NCBI GenBank assembly: GCA_022843955.1
Contig: JALHMQ010000010.1
Span: 1 to 55,827, forward strand
Source of the DNA: Burkholderiaceae bacterium
GTDB lineage: Bacteria > Pseudomonadota > Gammaproteobacteria > Burkholderiales > Burkholderiaceae_F
Length of the DNA stretch: 55,827 bases
Direction of reading: 5' to 3'
Shown: positions 17,528 through 25,493 of the stretch, one piece after another
Numbering within the stretch: position 1 is the first letter of the stretch
Layout: each line of letters starts with the position of its first letter
The notes under the pieces: model-generated
What the model was told of the DNA's origin: nothing
The model's input: only the letters and a program-made list of their open reading frames with translations
Databases searched by the model: none
Position numbers and translations under genes: made by a program

Positions 17528-18595
17528 TTACCGCCGCGCACCCGCCTTGACCGCTTTGACCGCTTTGCGCGCAGCGCCGGTCCGCTTGGCGGCGGGCTGG
17601 GCGCGGTTCGTCGTGCTGCGCGCCTTGGCTGCTGCGGTTTTCGCCGGTGCCTTCTTCGCAGCGGTCTTCACGGCGGACTTGGTCGAGGACTTCGTCGCGG
17701 ACTTGGTCGCGGACCTGGCGGTGGACTTCGTTGCGGACGTCGACGTCTTCTTGACGGCCTTTTTGGCGGCCTTCTTCGCCAGCTTCGGCGCGGCCGCGGT
17801 GCGCGGCGCCGCGGCCTTCTTCGCTGCCGGCTTCTTGACCGCCGTCTTCACCGTGGCCTTGACCTTCGATGCACGGGCAGGCGTGCGCTTGGTCGCTGCT
17901 GCGGTGCTGGCCTGGGTCGGGCGCGCGGGCGCTTTGTTCGCCGCGGCCGGCTTGGATGCCGCCTTCCTTGCCGGCGACTTCTTGAGCGTCGCCTTCTTTG
18001 CGACCGACGCCTTCACCGCCGACTTCTTGGCGGCAGTCGTCGACGCTGCTGGCTTCTTGGCTACCTTCGCTGCCTTCTTGGCAGCGGTCGTGGCTGCCTT
18101 AACGGGAGCCTTGGCCGTGCGCTTGGCGGCGGGCGCAAGTTCTTCCAGTTGACCGGCCAGCGGTCGCGCGGGTTCGGCGACGCGGCCATGGCCATCGATA
18201 CGCGCTGGCTCCGGCGCGCTCACGCGGTCGGGGCGGTTGCTGCGCTGCTCGTTGCCGAGCTTGATCTTCACCGGCTTGCTGCCCCACAGCTCTTCGAGGC
18301 CGTAGTAGTCGCGGATCGCCGGCTGCATGATGTGGACGACGATGTCGCCCAAGTCCACCAGCACCCATTCGCCGGGGTCGGTGCCCTCGACGCTGATGAC
18401 CTGGCCGCCATGCTCCTTCACCTTCGACGCCACGCTCCAGGCCAGTGCGCGGGATTGCCGGTTGGAGGTACCGCTGGCGAGGATCACGCGGTCGAACATG
18501 TCGGACAGGCCGACCGTGTTGAACACCTTGATGTCCTGCGCCTTCACGTCTTCCAGCGCGTCGACCACGACGCGCTGCAGTTTCTGAACATCCAT
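17528..18595 (-). CDS. rsfS: Ribosomal silencing factor RsfS with long Lys/Ala-rich tail
   Basis: A 355-residue protein. Residues 1-115 are a complete RsfS domain (V-V-D-A-L-E-D, V-I-L-A-S-G-T-S-N-R-Q, W-V-L-V-D-L-G-D-I-V-V-H, and R-D-Y-Y-G-L-E-E-L-W), which binds ribosomal protein L14 and blocks 30S-50S joining in stationary phase. From about residue 157 to the end runs a low-complexity tail of about 200 residues made almost only of Ala, Lys, Thr, Ser, Pro and Arg, with many A-A-K-K and K-A-A-K units, like histone H1 or AlgP tails. Typical RsfS proteins are 105-130 residues. I chose the ATG at 18595 because it gives the canonical N-terminus. The gene lies 49 bases after nadD, the usual partner. 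Confidence 0.95.
   Translation of the reverse strand: MDVQKLQRVVVDALEDVKAQDIKVFNTVGLSDMFDRVILASGTSNRQSRALAWSVASKVKEHGGQVISVEGTDPGEWVLVDLGDIVVHIMQPAIRDYYGLEELWGSKPVKIKLGNEQRSNRPDRVSAPEPARIDGHGRVAEPARPLAGQLEELAPAAKRTAKAPVKAATTAAKKAAKVAKKPAASTTAAKKSAVKASVAKKATLKKSPARKAASKPAAANKAPARPTQASTAAATKRTPARASKVKATVKTAVKKPAAKKAAAPRTAAAPKLAKKAAKKAVKKTSTSATKSTARSATKSATKSSTKSAVKTAAKKAPAKTAAAKARSTTNRAQPAAKRTGAARKAVKAVKAGARR
17531..18127 (-). repeat. Region encoding the low-complexity AAKK-type tail of RsfS
   Basis: About 600 bases encode degenerate short units rich in Lys and Ala (K-K-A-A, K-P-A-A, T-A-A-K-K, K-S-A-V-K). The repeats are not identical at the DNA level, so this is a diverged low-complexity coding region rather than a clean tandem array. 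Confidence 0.75.
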
Positions 18596-18644
18596 CAGCG
18601 TTGCATTCTCTTTCCCTCGCGCAAGCGAGTCGATGTGGCAGGGA

Positions 18645-19313
18645 TCAGGCGGGTGACCCGGGTGGCTCACCATACAACCCGGCGCGCTGAATATAGAGCA
18701 GCACGGCGGCGGGGACACAGCGGGCCAGGCGGGTATCGCGCCGCGGCGACGCCGGCTGGCGCAGCAGCGCGCGGATCTCGGTACCGGATGCATCGACCGG
18801 CGTCATCGGCAGGTCGACGATCGCGCCGGCGGGCGCTGCGGCCAACGCCGCCGCCGGCCGGTGATGGGTCTGCCAGAACGCCCGCAGCGCAGGATTGAGA
18901 TTCGGCGCCTGCGCGTTGCGCTGCGCCACCGCAATGTGCGCCAGCGAAATGAGGGCCGGCCACTCCCGCCAGGTATCCAGGCGCTCCATCTGGTCGGTGC
19001 CGATGACGAGCACCAGCGGCTGCGTCGGGCCCAGATGGGCGCGCAGCGAGCGCAGCGTGTCGACCGTGTAGGTGGGTCCGCCGCGCTCGATCTCGCGCAG
19101 GTCGAGTACCAGGCCATGATCGCCGGCAATCGCCAGCGTCACCATGCGGGCGCGGTGCGCGGCATCGGTGATCTCACCCTTTTGCCAGGGCTGCGCCGCC
19201 GGCAGCAGGCGCACCTCGGCCAGCGACAGGCGGTCGCGCGCGTCGCGCGCCAGTTGCAGGTGGCCCACATGGATGGGATCGAAACTGCCGCCGAGCAGGC
19301 CGATGGGCTGCAT
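18645..19313 (-). CDS. nadD: Nicotinate-nucleotide adenylyltransferase
   Basis: A 222-residue cytosolic enzyme that joins ATP to nicotinate mononucleotide to make deamido-NAD. The N-terminal G-G-S-F-D-P-I-H-V-G-H contains the HxGH nucleotidyltransferase motif (His15-His18). The second conserved piece, the S-x-T-E-I-R region, is present as S-G-T-E-I-R near the C-terminus. G-T-D-Q-M corresponds to the family GxDx segment. The ATG at 19313 gives the usual start; a longer open frame upstream has no conservation. It leads the nadD-rsfS-rlmH group. The region before it holds a 30-base tandem repeat. Confidence 0.96.
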   Translation of the reverse strand: MQPIGLLGGSFDPIHVGHLQLARDARDRLSLAEVRLLPAAQPWQKGEITDAAHRARMVTLAIAGDHGLVLDLREIERGGPTYTVDTLRSLRAHLGPTQPLVLVIGTDQMERLDTWREWPALISLAHIAVAQRNAQAPNLNPALRAFWQTHHRPAAALAAAPAGAIVDLPMTPVDASGTEIRALLRQPASPRRDTRLARCVPAAVLLYIQRAGLYGEPPGSPA

Positions 19314-19390
19314 GACGGCTGATGGCCGCGCAGCGGCCGATGAAGCCGGCTGCGCCGGCGATGAGGGTGTCGACGCACCCGTCACTTAGG

Positions 19391-19450
19391 AACTCATCAG
19401 TCAGGCACTCACCACGCAGGCACTCATCAGTCAGGCACTTACCACGCAGG
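19391..19450. repeat. Two-copy 30-base tandem repeat
   Basis: Positions 19391-19420 and 19421-19450 match at 28 of 30 bases; each unit contains CTCATCAGTCAGGCACT and ends ACCACGCAGG. They lie in the 178-base gap between hemF (stop at 19492) and nadD (start at 19313), so on the minus strand they sit in the untranslated region ahead of nadD. The array is too short to be CRISPR, and no palindromic core is evident. Confidence 0.85.
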
Positions 19451-19491
19451 CACCCAACATGCACCGTCGCGGCCGCAGGCCGCATCGTTGA

Positions 19492-20574
19492 TCATGCCCA
19501 ATCGCGCGGCCGCAGGAACTCGCTGTACAGGCGCGCTTCCGGCGTGCCGGGCTGCGGCTGCCAGTTGTACTTCCATTCCACCTTGGGCGGCAGCGACATC
19601 AGGATCGACTCGGTGCGCCCGCCCGATTGCAGGCCGAACAGCGTGCCGCGGTCGAACACCAGGTTGAACTCGACGTAGCGGCCGCGCCGATAGGCCTGAA
19701 ACTCGCGCTCGCGCGGCCCGTACTCGCGGTGCTTGTGCCGCTCGACGATCGGCACGTAGGCATCGAGAAAGGCATCGCCGACCGCGCGCATCATCGCAAA
19801 GCTCTGCTCGAAGCCCATCTCGTGGAAGTCGTCGAAGAACACGCCGCCGATGCCGCGCGGCTCGTTGCGATGCTTGAGATAAAAATACTCGTCGCACCAC
19901 TTCTTGAAGCGCGGATGCTTGTCCGCGCCGAACGGCGCCAGCGCCTTCTTGCAGGTGGCGTGAAAGTGGCGCGCGTCTTCCTCGGTGGCGTAGTACGGCG
20001 TCAGGTCCATGCCGCCGCCGAACCACCAAGCGTCCGCGCTTTGCGCGGGCGCTTGGTGCGCTTTGTCAGGCTCACCCACTCCCCCATGCCCCTCGCCCAG
20101 GGGCGGCGCGTTGCGCCGCCCTGCGGGCCTATTCGACTCACCCACTCCCCCGGGCCCCTCGCCCAGGGGCGAGGGGTGGTGGTCAGGGCGCTGCGCGCCT
20201 GAGTTGGCGCGGGCGATGAAGAAGCGCACGTTCATGTGGACCGTGGGCACGTACGGGTTGCGTGGGTGGAACACGAGCGAGACGCCCATCGCCTCGAAGC
20301 CGCGGCCGGCCAGTTCCGGGCGCTGGGCGGTGGCCGACGGCGGCAGCGTCTTGCCCATCACGTGCGAGAAGCCGACGCCGCCGCGCTCGAGCACGTTGCC
20401 TTCCTCGATGATGCGCGTCATGCCGCCGCCGCCCAAGGGCGCGTCGGCCGGCTTCTCCCAGGCGTCGCGCAGAAAGGGTTGGCCGTCGAGTTCCTCGAAC
20501 TTGCCGACGATGCGCTGTTGCAGTCCGAGCAGGTACTCGCGGACGGATTGGCTGTCGATGAAGGTGTCGGTCAT
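19492..20574 (-). CDS. hemF: Oxygen-dependent coproporphyrinogen III oxidase, with in-frame insertion
   Basis: This enzyme decarboxylates coproporphyrinogen III to protoporphyrinogen IX using O2. Conserved parts are all present: G-G-G-G-M-T-R (about 48-53), [16 protein letters not shown] (about 102-117), [13 protein letters not shown] (from about 183), H-F-H-x-x-[12 protein letters not shown] and a C-terminal S-L-P-P-x-V-x-W-x-Y-N-W. HemF is normally about 300 residues; this one is 360. The excess lies between R-F-F-I-A (about 121) and the W-W-F-G-G-G motif, and is Gly/Pro/Glu-rich sequence coded by palindromic repeat DNA. The frame stays open, so the protein is probably functional. It lies between the S9 peptidase gene and nadD on the same strand. 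Confidence 0.94.
   Translation of the reverse strand: MTDTFIDSQSVREYLLGLQQRIVGKFEELDGQPFLRDAWEKPADAPLGGGGMTRIIEEGNVLERGGVGFSHVMGKTLPPSATAQRPELAGRGFEAMGVSLVFHPRNPYVPTVHMNVRFFIARANSGAQRPDHHPSPLGEGPGGVGESNRPAGRRNAPPLGEGHGGVGEPDKAHQAPAQSADAWWFGGGMDLTPYYATEEDARHFHATCKKALAPFGADKHPRFKKWCDEYFYLKHRNEPRGIGGVFFDDFHEMGFEQSFAMMRAVGDAFLDAYVPIVERHKHREYGPREREFQAYRRGRYVEFNLVFDRGTLFGLQSGGRTESILMSLPPKVEWKYNWQPQPGTPEARLYSEFLRPRDWA
20035..20205. repeat. Palindromic repeat element inserted in frame inside hemF
   Basis: Two 35-base copies, 20071-20105 and 20137-20171, differ at only two bases and are spaced 66 bases apart, exactly 22 codons. Each contains a CCCCTCGCCCAGGGG hairpin-like core. Between them lies a perfect inverted repeat with nine-base arms, GGGCGGCGC and GCGCCGCCC (20101-20121). 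On the minus strand the copies encode P-L-G-E-G-x-G-G-V-G-E twice. Intergenic repeats that read S-P-L-G-E-G are familiar in GC-rich proteobacteria; here the element lies within a gene. The outer borders are estimated from where HemF conservation stops and resumes. Confidence 0.8.
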
Positions 20575-20607
20575 CTGCAGTGTCGTTCTCGGTGTCTGAT
20601 CCGGGTT

Positions 20608-20688
20608 CGTCGTCCCCGCGAAGGCGGGGACCCAGTGTCGTCAAGCGGGGTGGAAAGCCGCTGGGTTCCCGCCTTTGCGGGAACGACG
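20608..20688. repeat. REP/dRS3-like inverted doublet between S9 peptidase gene and hemF
   Basis: Two 28-base elements in opposite orientation, 20608-20635 and 20661-20688, are 25/28 identical when one is reverse-complemented. Each holds an internal hairpin: CCCCGC-GAAG-GCGGGG in the left copy and TTCCCGC-CTTT-GCGGGAA in the right. This matches the common interspersed element built on CGTCATTCCCGC...GCGGGAATCCAG, found in many proteobacteria. It sits directly after the S9 peptidase stop and before hemF, where it could form a strong transcript hairpin. No REP-associated transposase (RAYT) gene is in the window. Confidence 0.85.
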
Positions 20689-20689
20689 G

Positions 20690-22681
20690 TCAAGCCATGT
20701 GCTTCCGCAGGAACCCCAGCACGCTGTCATACCAGGCGACGACGTTGCGCGGCTTGAGGATCCAGTGGTTCTCGTCGGGAAAGATCACGAGCTCGCTGTC
20801 GACACCGTGGTACTGCAACGCCTCGAACAGGTTCAGGCCCTCGCTGATCGGGCAACGGTAATCCTGTTCGCCGTGAATGATCAACGCCGGCGTCTTCCAC
20901 TGCGAGATGTGGCGGATCGGCGCGTAGCGGTCGTACCTGGGCATGTCGGCGTACGGATTCTCGCCGCCCATTTCCAGGTACCACCAGGCCGGGTGATCGG
21001 TGGTGCCGGTGAACTGCGCCATGGTGCAGATGCTGGCGTGGGTGATCAGGCAGCGGAAGCGCGGGGTCTGGGTGCCGATCCAGTTGGTCATGTAGCCGCC
21101 GAAGCTGCCGCCCATGGCCATGATGCGTGTGGCGTCGACCTCGGCGCGCGCTTCGAGCGCATCGGTCACCGCCATCAGGTCCTTGAAACACTGGTCGCCC
21201 CACACATTGCCCCAGATGCCCTGGACGAAGTCCTGGCCGAAGCCGGTGGAGCCGCGCGGATTGGGCTGCACCACCACATAGCCCTGGGCCACGGCGAGCA
21301 GCGCGTTCCAGCGCCAGTGCCAGCCGTTGCCGCTCATGCCGATCGGACCACCGTGGATCCACAGCAGCGTGGGCGCACTCTTGGCGCCCTTGGGGCGCGT
21401 GACCCAACTTTGGATCGGCGTGCCGTCGGTCGAGTGGGTGACGATGCTCTCGCACTCGGCCCAGTCGTGCGCGGGCGTGAAGCCGGACAGCCGCGCCAGC
21501 GGCCGCGCGGGCGCGTCGCGGCGACCGTCGAGCACGACGCACTCGGGCGCATCGAGCAGCGACGAGCGGATGCAGGCGACCCGACCATCGGCGAGCGTCA
21601 CCGCGCCGCTGTGCGCCCCGCCCGCCGCGGGCACGGTCAGCGCGTGGCGGGCGCCGCTGTCGATGTCGACCGTGAACACCGGCACGATGCCGCCATCGTC
21701 AGCGGTCACGATCAGGCGCCGGCCATCGACGCTCCAGTCGGCCAGCTGCGGCCAGCGGTCCCAGTCGCGCGCCAGCTCGCGCGCGCTGCCGGTGACGGCA
21801 TCGATCAGCGTGAGCGTCGGGCGCACCACATCCTTGGGTGAGCGCGTCGAGCGCACCGCGGCAATCGTCTTGCCGTTCGGGCAGAAGAGCCCGCCTTCGG
21901 TGTTCGAGTTGGCCGGCTGCGGCAGGACCAGGCGCGCCTTGCTCGCCAGGTCGATCACCAGCAGCGCGCTGTCCTCTTCGCGGTCGGCGCCGGCGCTGGC
22001 ACAGCTGGCGAGCACGCGTGTGCCGCAGGGGGCGATGTCCAGGTGCGGCTCGATCCAGAACTCGTGCGTGGCCTCCGGCGTGAGGTCCTCGCGCCGGCCG
22101 CCGGCGGCGTTGCACAGGATGAGGTGGGTGTTCTCGCGCTCGGCGTTCTGGTGCAGCCAATGGTCCCAGTGGCGCACCGGCTGGCGTGCATAGCGACGCA
22201 CGCTGCTGCCTTTCTTGGCGCGCTCGGCCGCGGTCTCGCGCTGCTTGTCGTGCGGCACGCCGGGCAGCACCGCGGCGAACAGCAGCATGGCGTCGGCGCG
22301 CGCAGCGAACTTGAACGCCTGCACGCCCAGCGGCTCGTCGGTCAGCTGCTGCGGCTCGCCGCCGTCACGCGGCAGCAGCCACACCTGCATGCGCTTGTCG
22401 GCATCGTCGTCCGGCTTGACCTCGTTGGGGGTGCGGTTCGACAGGAAGCCGAGCGCGCCGTCGTGGCGAAAGCACGGCGCCGTGTCGCGACTGTCACCGC
22501 GCGTGAGCTGGATCGCGGCGCTGCCGTCGGTCGGCAGCTTCCACAGGTCGGACACGTACTTGGCGCCGTCGCGGTCGAGGCGCTGCACGACCACCGCGAG
22601 CCAGGTGCCGTCCGGCGACGCTGCGATGCTGCTGACGCGCCGAAGCGCAATGTGCTGTTCTACGGTGTATGCGGCAGTCAT
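20690..22681 (-). CDS. S9 family prolyl oligopeptidase-type serine peptidase
   Basis: A 663-residue peptidase of the acylaminoacyl-peptidase/DPP-like S9C group. The N-terminal two-thirds form a beta-propeller (repeats such as S-P-D-G-T-W-L). The C-terminal alpha/beta-hydrolase has the nucleophile Ser526 in G-G-S-F-G-G-Y-M, the Asp in H-G-E-Q-D-Y-R-C-P and the His in D-E-N-H-W-I-L. The oxyanion region reads W-I-H-G-G-P. No signal peptide is visible, so it is probably cytosolic and cleaves short peptides. I chose the ATG at 22681; the long open frame upstream runs over the divergent hydrolase gene and is not conserved. The gene sits between purD and hemF, which are neighbours in many relatives. 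Confidence 0.92.
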   Translation of the reverse strand: MTAAYTVEQHIALRRVSSIAASPDGTWLAVVVQRLDRDGAKYVSDLWKLPTDGSAAIQLTRGDSRDTAPCFRHDGALGFLSNRTPNEVKPDDDADKRMQVWLLPRDGGEPQQLTDEPLGVQAFKFAARADAMLLFAAVLPGVPHDKQRETAAERAKKGSSVRRYARQPVRHWDHWLHQNAERENTHLILCNAAGGRREDLTPEATHEFWIEPHLDIAPCGTRVLASCASAGADREEDSALLVIDLASKARLVLPQPANSNTEGGLFCPNGKTIAAVRSTRSPKDVVRPTLTLIDAVTGSARELARDWDRWPQLADWSVDGRRLIVTADDGGIVPVFTVDIDSGARHALTVPAAGGAHSGAVTLADGRVACIRSSLLDAPECVVLDGRRDAPARPLARLSGFTPAHDWAECESIVTHSTDGTPIQSWVTRPKGAKSAPTLLWIHGGPIGMSGNGWHWRWNALLAVAQGYVVVQPNPRGSTGFGQDFVQGIWGNVWGDQCFKDLMAVTDALEARAEVDATRIMAMGGSFGGYMTNWIGTQTPRFRCLITHASICTMAQFTGTTDHPAWWYLEMGGENPYADMPRYDRYAPIRHISQWKTPALIIHGEQDYRCPISEGLNLFEALQYHGVDSELVIFPDENHWILKPRNVVAWYDSVLGFLRKHMA

Positions 22682-22825
22682 GAGTGAAGGTGCAGGAAAA
22701 GAGGGCCGGATTGTGCTGTATTCGGCCACGGTTGCGGCGGCTCGCGGCGAATCGGCGGGTCTGCGAATGAGCGAGTCCAGCAGCGGCACTATCCCGGGTC
22801 GTGCCGCGTCCGTATCATCAGACGC

Positions 22826-24154
22826 ATGGTCGCGGCAGGCGTCAATCGATGCATCGTGCGCCTGCTCGGGCTGCTCGGATGCTGCCTGGTCCATCAGGCG
22901 CTCGCACGGCCCGATGCGGCGCAGGCCGATGCCGCGGTTCAAGCGTTCGCGATCGAGCACGGCATTCCGGCGATCCACGTCACGCTGCTTCACGGCGACA
23001 AGGTGATCCTGCAGCGCGGCTACGGCGCGGTCGGCGCCAGCGAACCTGCGCCCGGCGCCGATGCCATGTTCCCGCTCGGCTCCATCTCGAAGCAGTTCAC
23101 GGCAGCGCTGATCCTGTCTCTTGCCGATGCGGGCAAGCTTCGGCTCGATGCAGCGGTCAGCCAGTACCTCCCCGAGTGGTTTGCCCGTGATCCCGGGCTG
23201 CGCGTGCATCACCTTCTTTCGCACACATCGGGGCTGGCCGACTTTCTCTGGTTGAAAGGCTACCGGCCGCTGGCGAACGATGCAGCCACGCCGACTGCTG
23301 CCTTCATTGCGCTGGCTGCCGCCGCGCCACGCCGGTTCGCGCCGGGCACGCGCTGGGCTTACAGCAACACCAACTACAAGGCGCTGGCACTGATTGCGGA
23401 GCGCGTCAGCGGCCGCAGCTACGACGATGCCCTCGCCGACCTGGTGCTGCGCCCGGCGGCGATCGACGGGGTCGTTTCGTGCCATCGCCTGCGACCAGAC
23501 CAGTTCGTTCCGGGCGTTTCCGGCGACGGCAAGCCGACACCGCTGGACCCCAGCGCAGCCGCGTATGTCGGCGACGGCGGGTTGTGCGGGAGTGCCACGG
23601 CGCTCACGGCGTGGGTCCGGCGCACGTTGGCGCCTCGCACGGCCGCGACGCGCCGGCTCACGCAGCCGAGCGTGCTCACGGACGGCACCCAGGTGCCCTA
23701 TTCAAACGGCGTATCGACCCGCGAGTTCCTCGGCCGCGCGATGCTCTGGCATGGCGGCAACGTCGACAGTCACAGCACGATGATCGCCTACCTGCCGGAC
23801 GATGACATGACCGTGGTCTTGCTGACCAGCAAGGGCTTGGTCTGGTTGACCGAGCTGATGCCGGCGCTCATCGGTGCGGCACGCCCGGCCCGCGCGCCGG
23901 CGACCGCTGCGCCCCTGTCGGGCCAGTTCGAAGACGGGTTGTTCCGCTATGTCGTGACGTCGGTTGGATCGAAGATGCGGGTGAAGATCGACCTGATCGA
24001 CACCTTCGAGTTCGTTCCCGCAGGTGGCCGCGAGTACGTCGCCGAAAAGCTGCCGGCGACCTTCCGCATCCGCCTGCCGGCCGATGGATCGCGCGATCGC
24101 TTCGAACTCGACTGGGGCGAGGTGCGCTCCTACGCGCGGCGCGTCAGGAAATAG
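22826..24154 (+). CDS. Exported serine hydrolase, class C beta-lactamase/PBP family
   Basis: A 442-residue protein of the beta-lactamase-related serine hydrolase family (Pfam Beta-lactamase). It has an N-terminal signal peptide (hydrophobic core about 12-26, with A-L-A near the cleavage site). The active-site S-I-S-K is at residues 86-89 (SxxK), Y-S-N at 179-181 (YxN), and W-H-G-G-N corresponds to the third H/KxG motif. A C-terminal domain of about 100 residues follows. Such proteins include esterases, D-aminopeptidases and carboxypeptidases; true beta-lactamase activity is unlikely without closer similarity. It is divergent from the S9 peptidase, 144 bases apart. No clear ribosome binding site precedes the ATG. 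Confidence 0.88.
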   Translation: MVAAGVNRCIVRLLGLLGCCLVHQALARPDAAQADAAVQAFAIEHGIPAIHVTLLHGDKVILQRGYGAVGASEPAPGADAMFPLGSISKQFTAALILSLADAGKLRLDAAVSQYLPEWFARDPGLRVHHLLSHTSGLADFLWLKGYRPLANDAATPTAAFIALAAAAPRRFAPGTRWAYSNTNYKALALIAERVSGRSYDDALADLVLRPAAIDGVVSCHRLRPDQFVPGVSGDGKPTPLDPSAAAYVGDGGLCGSATALTAWVRRTLAPRTAATRRLTQPSVLTDGTQVPYSNGVSTREFLGRAMLWHGGNVDSHSTMIAYLPDDDMTVVLLTSKGLVWLTELMPALIGAARPARAPATAAPLSGQFEDGLFRYVVTSVGSKMRVKIDLIDTFEFVPAGGREYVAEKLPATFRIRLPADGSRDRFELDWGEVRSYARRVRK

Positions 24155-24218
24155 ACCGGCAGCCTGCGTTCACGCGCGCGCTTTTGCGATTTGCCGCGCG
24201 CCACCCGGGTCGGCCGGT

Positions 24219-25490
24219 TCAACGTGACTTGATCGCCCGGTGGCCGATGTCGCGCCGGTACTGCATGCCGGCGAAGCGCACCGCGTCGACTGCGGCATAG
24301 GCGCGCTTCTGTGCGGCGCGCACGCTGTCGTCGAGCGCGGTCACGCACAGCACGCGTCCACCGCGGGTGACGATCTGGCCGTCCCGCGGCGCGGTGCCGG
24401 CATGGAACACCACGGTGTCGTCGCTGTCGGCCGGGAGCGCCTCGATCACGTCGCCCTGGCGCGGCTCGTCGGGGTAGTTGGCGGCGGCGATCACCACGCC
24501 GAGCGCGGTGCGGCGATCCCACTCGACGTTGACCTCATCGAGCGTGCCGTCGATGGCATGCTCGATGAGGTCGACGAAGTCGGACTTCATCCGCATCATG
24601 ATCGGCTGCGTTTCCGGGTCACCCATCCTGCAGTTGAACTCGATCGTGCGCGGCTGGCCGTCGGGGCCGATCATCAGGCCGGCGTACAGGAAGCCGGTGT
24701 ACGGCGTGCCGTCGGCCGCCATGCCGTGGATGGTCGGCATGATGATCTCGCGCATCACCTTGGCGTGCACCGCGGGCGTGACCACCGGCGCCGGCGAATA
24801 CGCTCCCATGCCGCCGGTGTTCGGCCCCAGGTCGTCGTCACGCAGGCGCTTGTGGTCCTGGCTGGTGGCCATCGCCAGCGCATGGCGGCCGTCGCTCATG
24901 ACGATGAAGCTGGCTTCCTCGCCGGCGAGGAACTCCTCGATCACGACGCGCGCGCCGGAGGCGCCGAAGCGGTTGCCGAGCAGCATGTCGTCGATCGCCG
25001 CGTGCGCCTCGGCCACCGTCTGCGCCACCACCACGCCCTTGCCGGCGGCCAGGCCGTCGGCCTTGATGACGATCGGTGCGCCCTGCGCGTTGACGTACTC
25101 GCGCGCCGCGCGTGCGTCGGAGAAGGTCTGGTAGCGCGCGGTGGGAATGCCGTGGCGCTGCATGAACGACTTGGCGAAGTCCTTGCTCGCCTCCAGTTGC
25201 GCGGCGGCCTGGGTCGGCCCGAAGATGCGCAGCCCGCGCGCGCGGAACAGATCCACGACGCCGGCGGCCAGCGGCCCCTCGGGGCCGACCACGGTCAGCG
25301 CCACGCCTTCGGTGACGACGAAATCCGCCAGCGCATCCGCCGCGGTGATCGGCACGTTCTGCAGGCGCCGATCGCGCGCGGTGCCGCCGTTGCCGGGGGC
25401 AACGTAGACGAGCTGCACGTGGCGCGACTGCGCCAGGCGCCAGGCCAGCGCGTGCTCGCGGCCGCCGCCGCCGATGACGAGGATCTTCAT
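24219..25490 (-). CDS. purD: Phosphoribosylamine-glycine ligase (GAR synthetase)
   Basis: A 423-residue ATP-grasp enzyme of purine synthesis. It joins glycine to phosphoribosylamine in the cytosol. The N-terminus I-G-G-G-G-R-E-H-A-L-A-W, the F-A-K-S-F-M-Q-R-H-G-I-P-T-A segment, K-A-D-G-L-A-A-G-K-G-V with the ATP-binding Lys, and E-F-N-C-R-M-G-D-P-E-T-Q with metal-binding Glu and Asn are all intact, and the length is standard. It begins three bases after the yebC stop, so the two are co-transcribed, as in other Burkholderiales. Confidence 0.97.
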   Translation of the reverse strand: MKILVIGGGGREHALAWRLAQSRHVQLVYVAPGNGGTARDRRLQNVPITAADALADFVVTEGVALTVVGPEGPLAAGVVDLFRARGLRIFGPTQAAAQLEASKDFAKSFMQRHGIPTARYQTFSDARAAREYVNAQGAPIVIKADGLAAGKGVVVAQTVAEAHAAIDDMLLGNRFGASGARVVIEEFLAGEEASFIVMSDGRHALAMATSQDHKRLRDDDLGPNTGGMGAYSPAPVVTPAVHAKVMREIIMPTIHGMAADGTPYTGFLYAGLMIGPDGQPRTIEFNCRMGDPETQPIMMRMKSDFVDLIEHAIDGTLDEVNVEWDRRTALGVVIAAANYPDEPRQGDVIEALPADSDDTVVFHAGTAPRDGQIVTRGGRVLCVTALDDSVRAAQKRAYAAVDAVRFAGMQYRRDIGHRAIKSR

Positions 25491-25493
25491 CGC

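Noticed and set aside
19391-19450. CRISPR-like array
   Set aside because: Only two abutting 30-base units with no spacers, and no cas genes.
20035-20205. hemF as a frameshifted pseudogene
   Set aside because: The insertion keeps the frame and all conserved motifs on both sides are present, so a working gene is more likely.
22826-24154. A true antibiotic-resistance beta-lactamase
   Set aside because: It has SxxK and YxN, but so do many esterases and peptidases of the same family; nothing specific to AmpC is seen.
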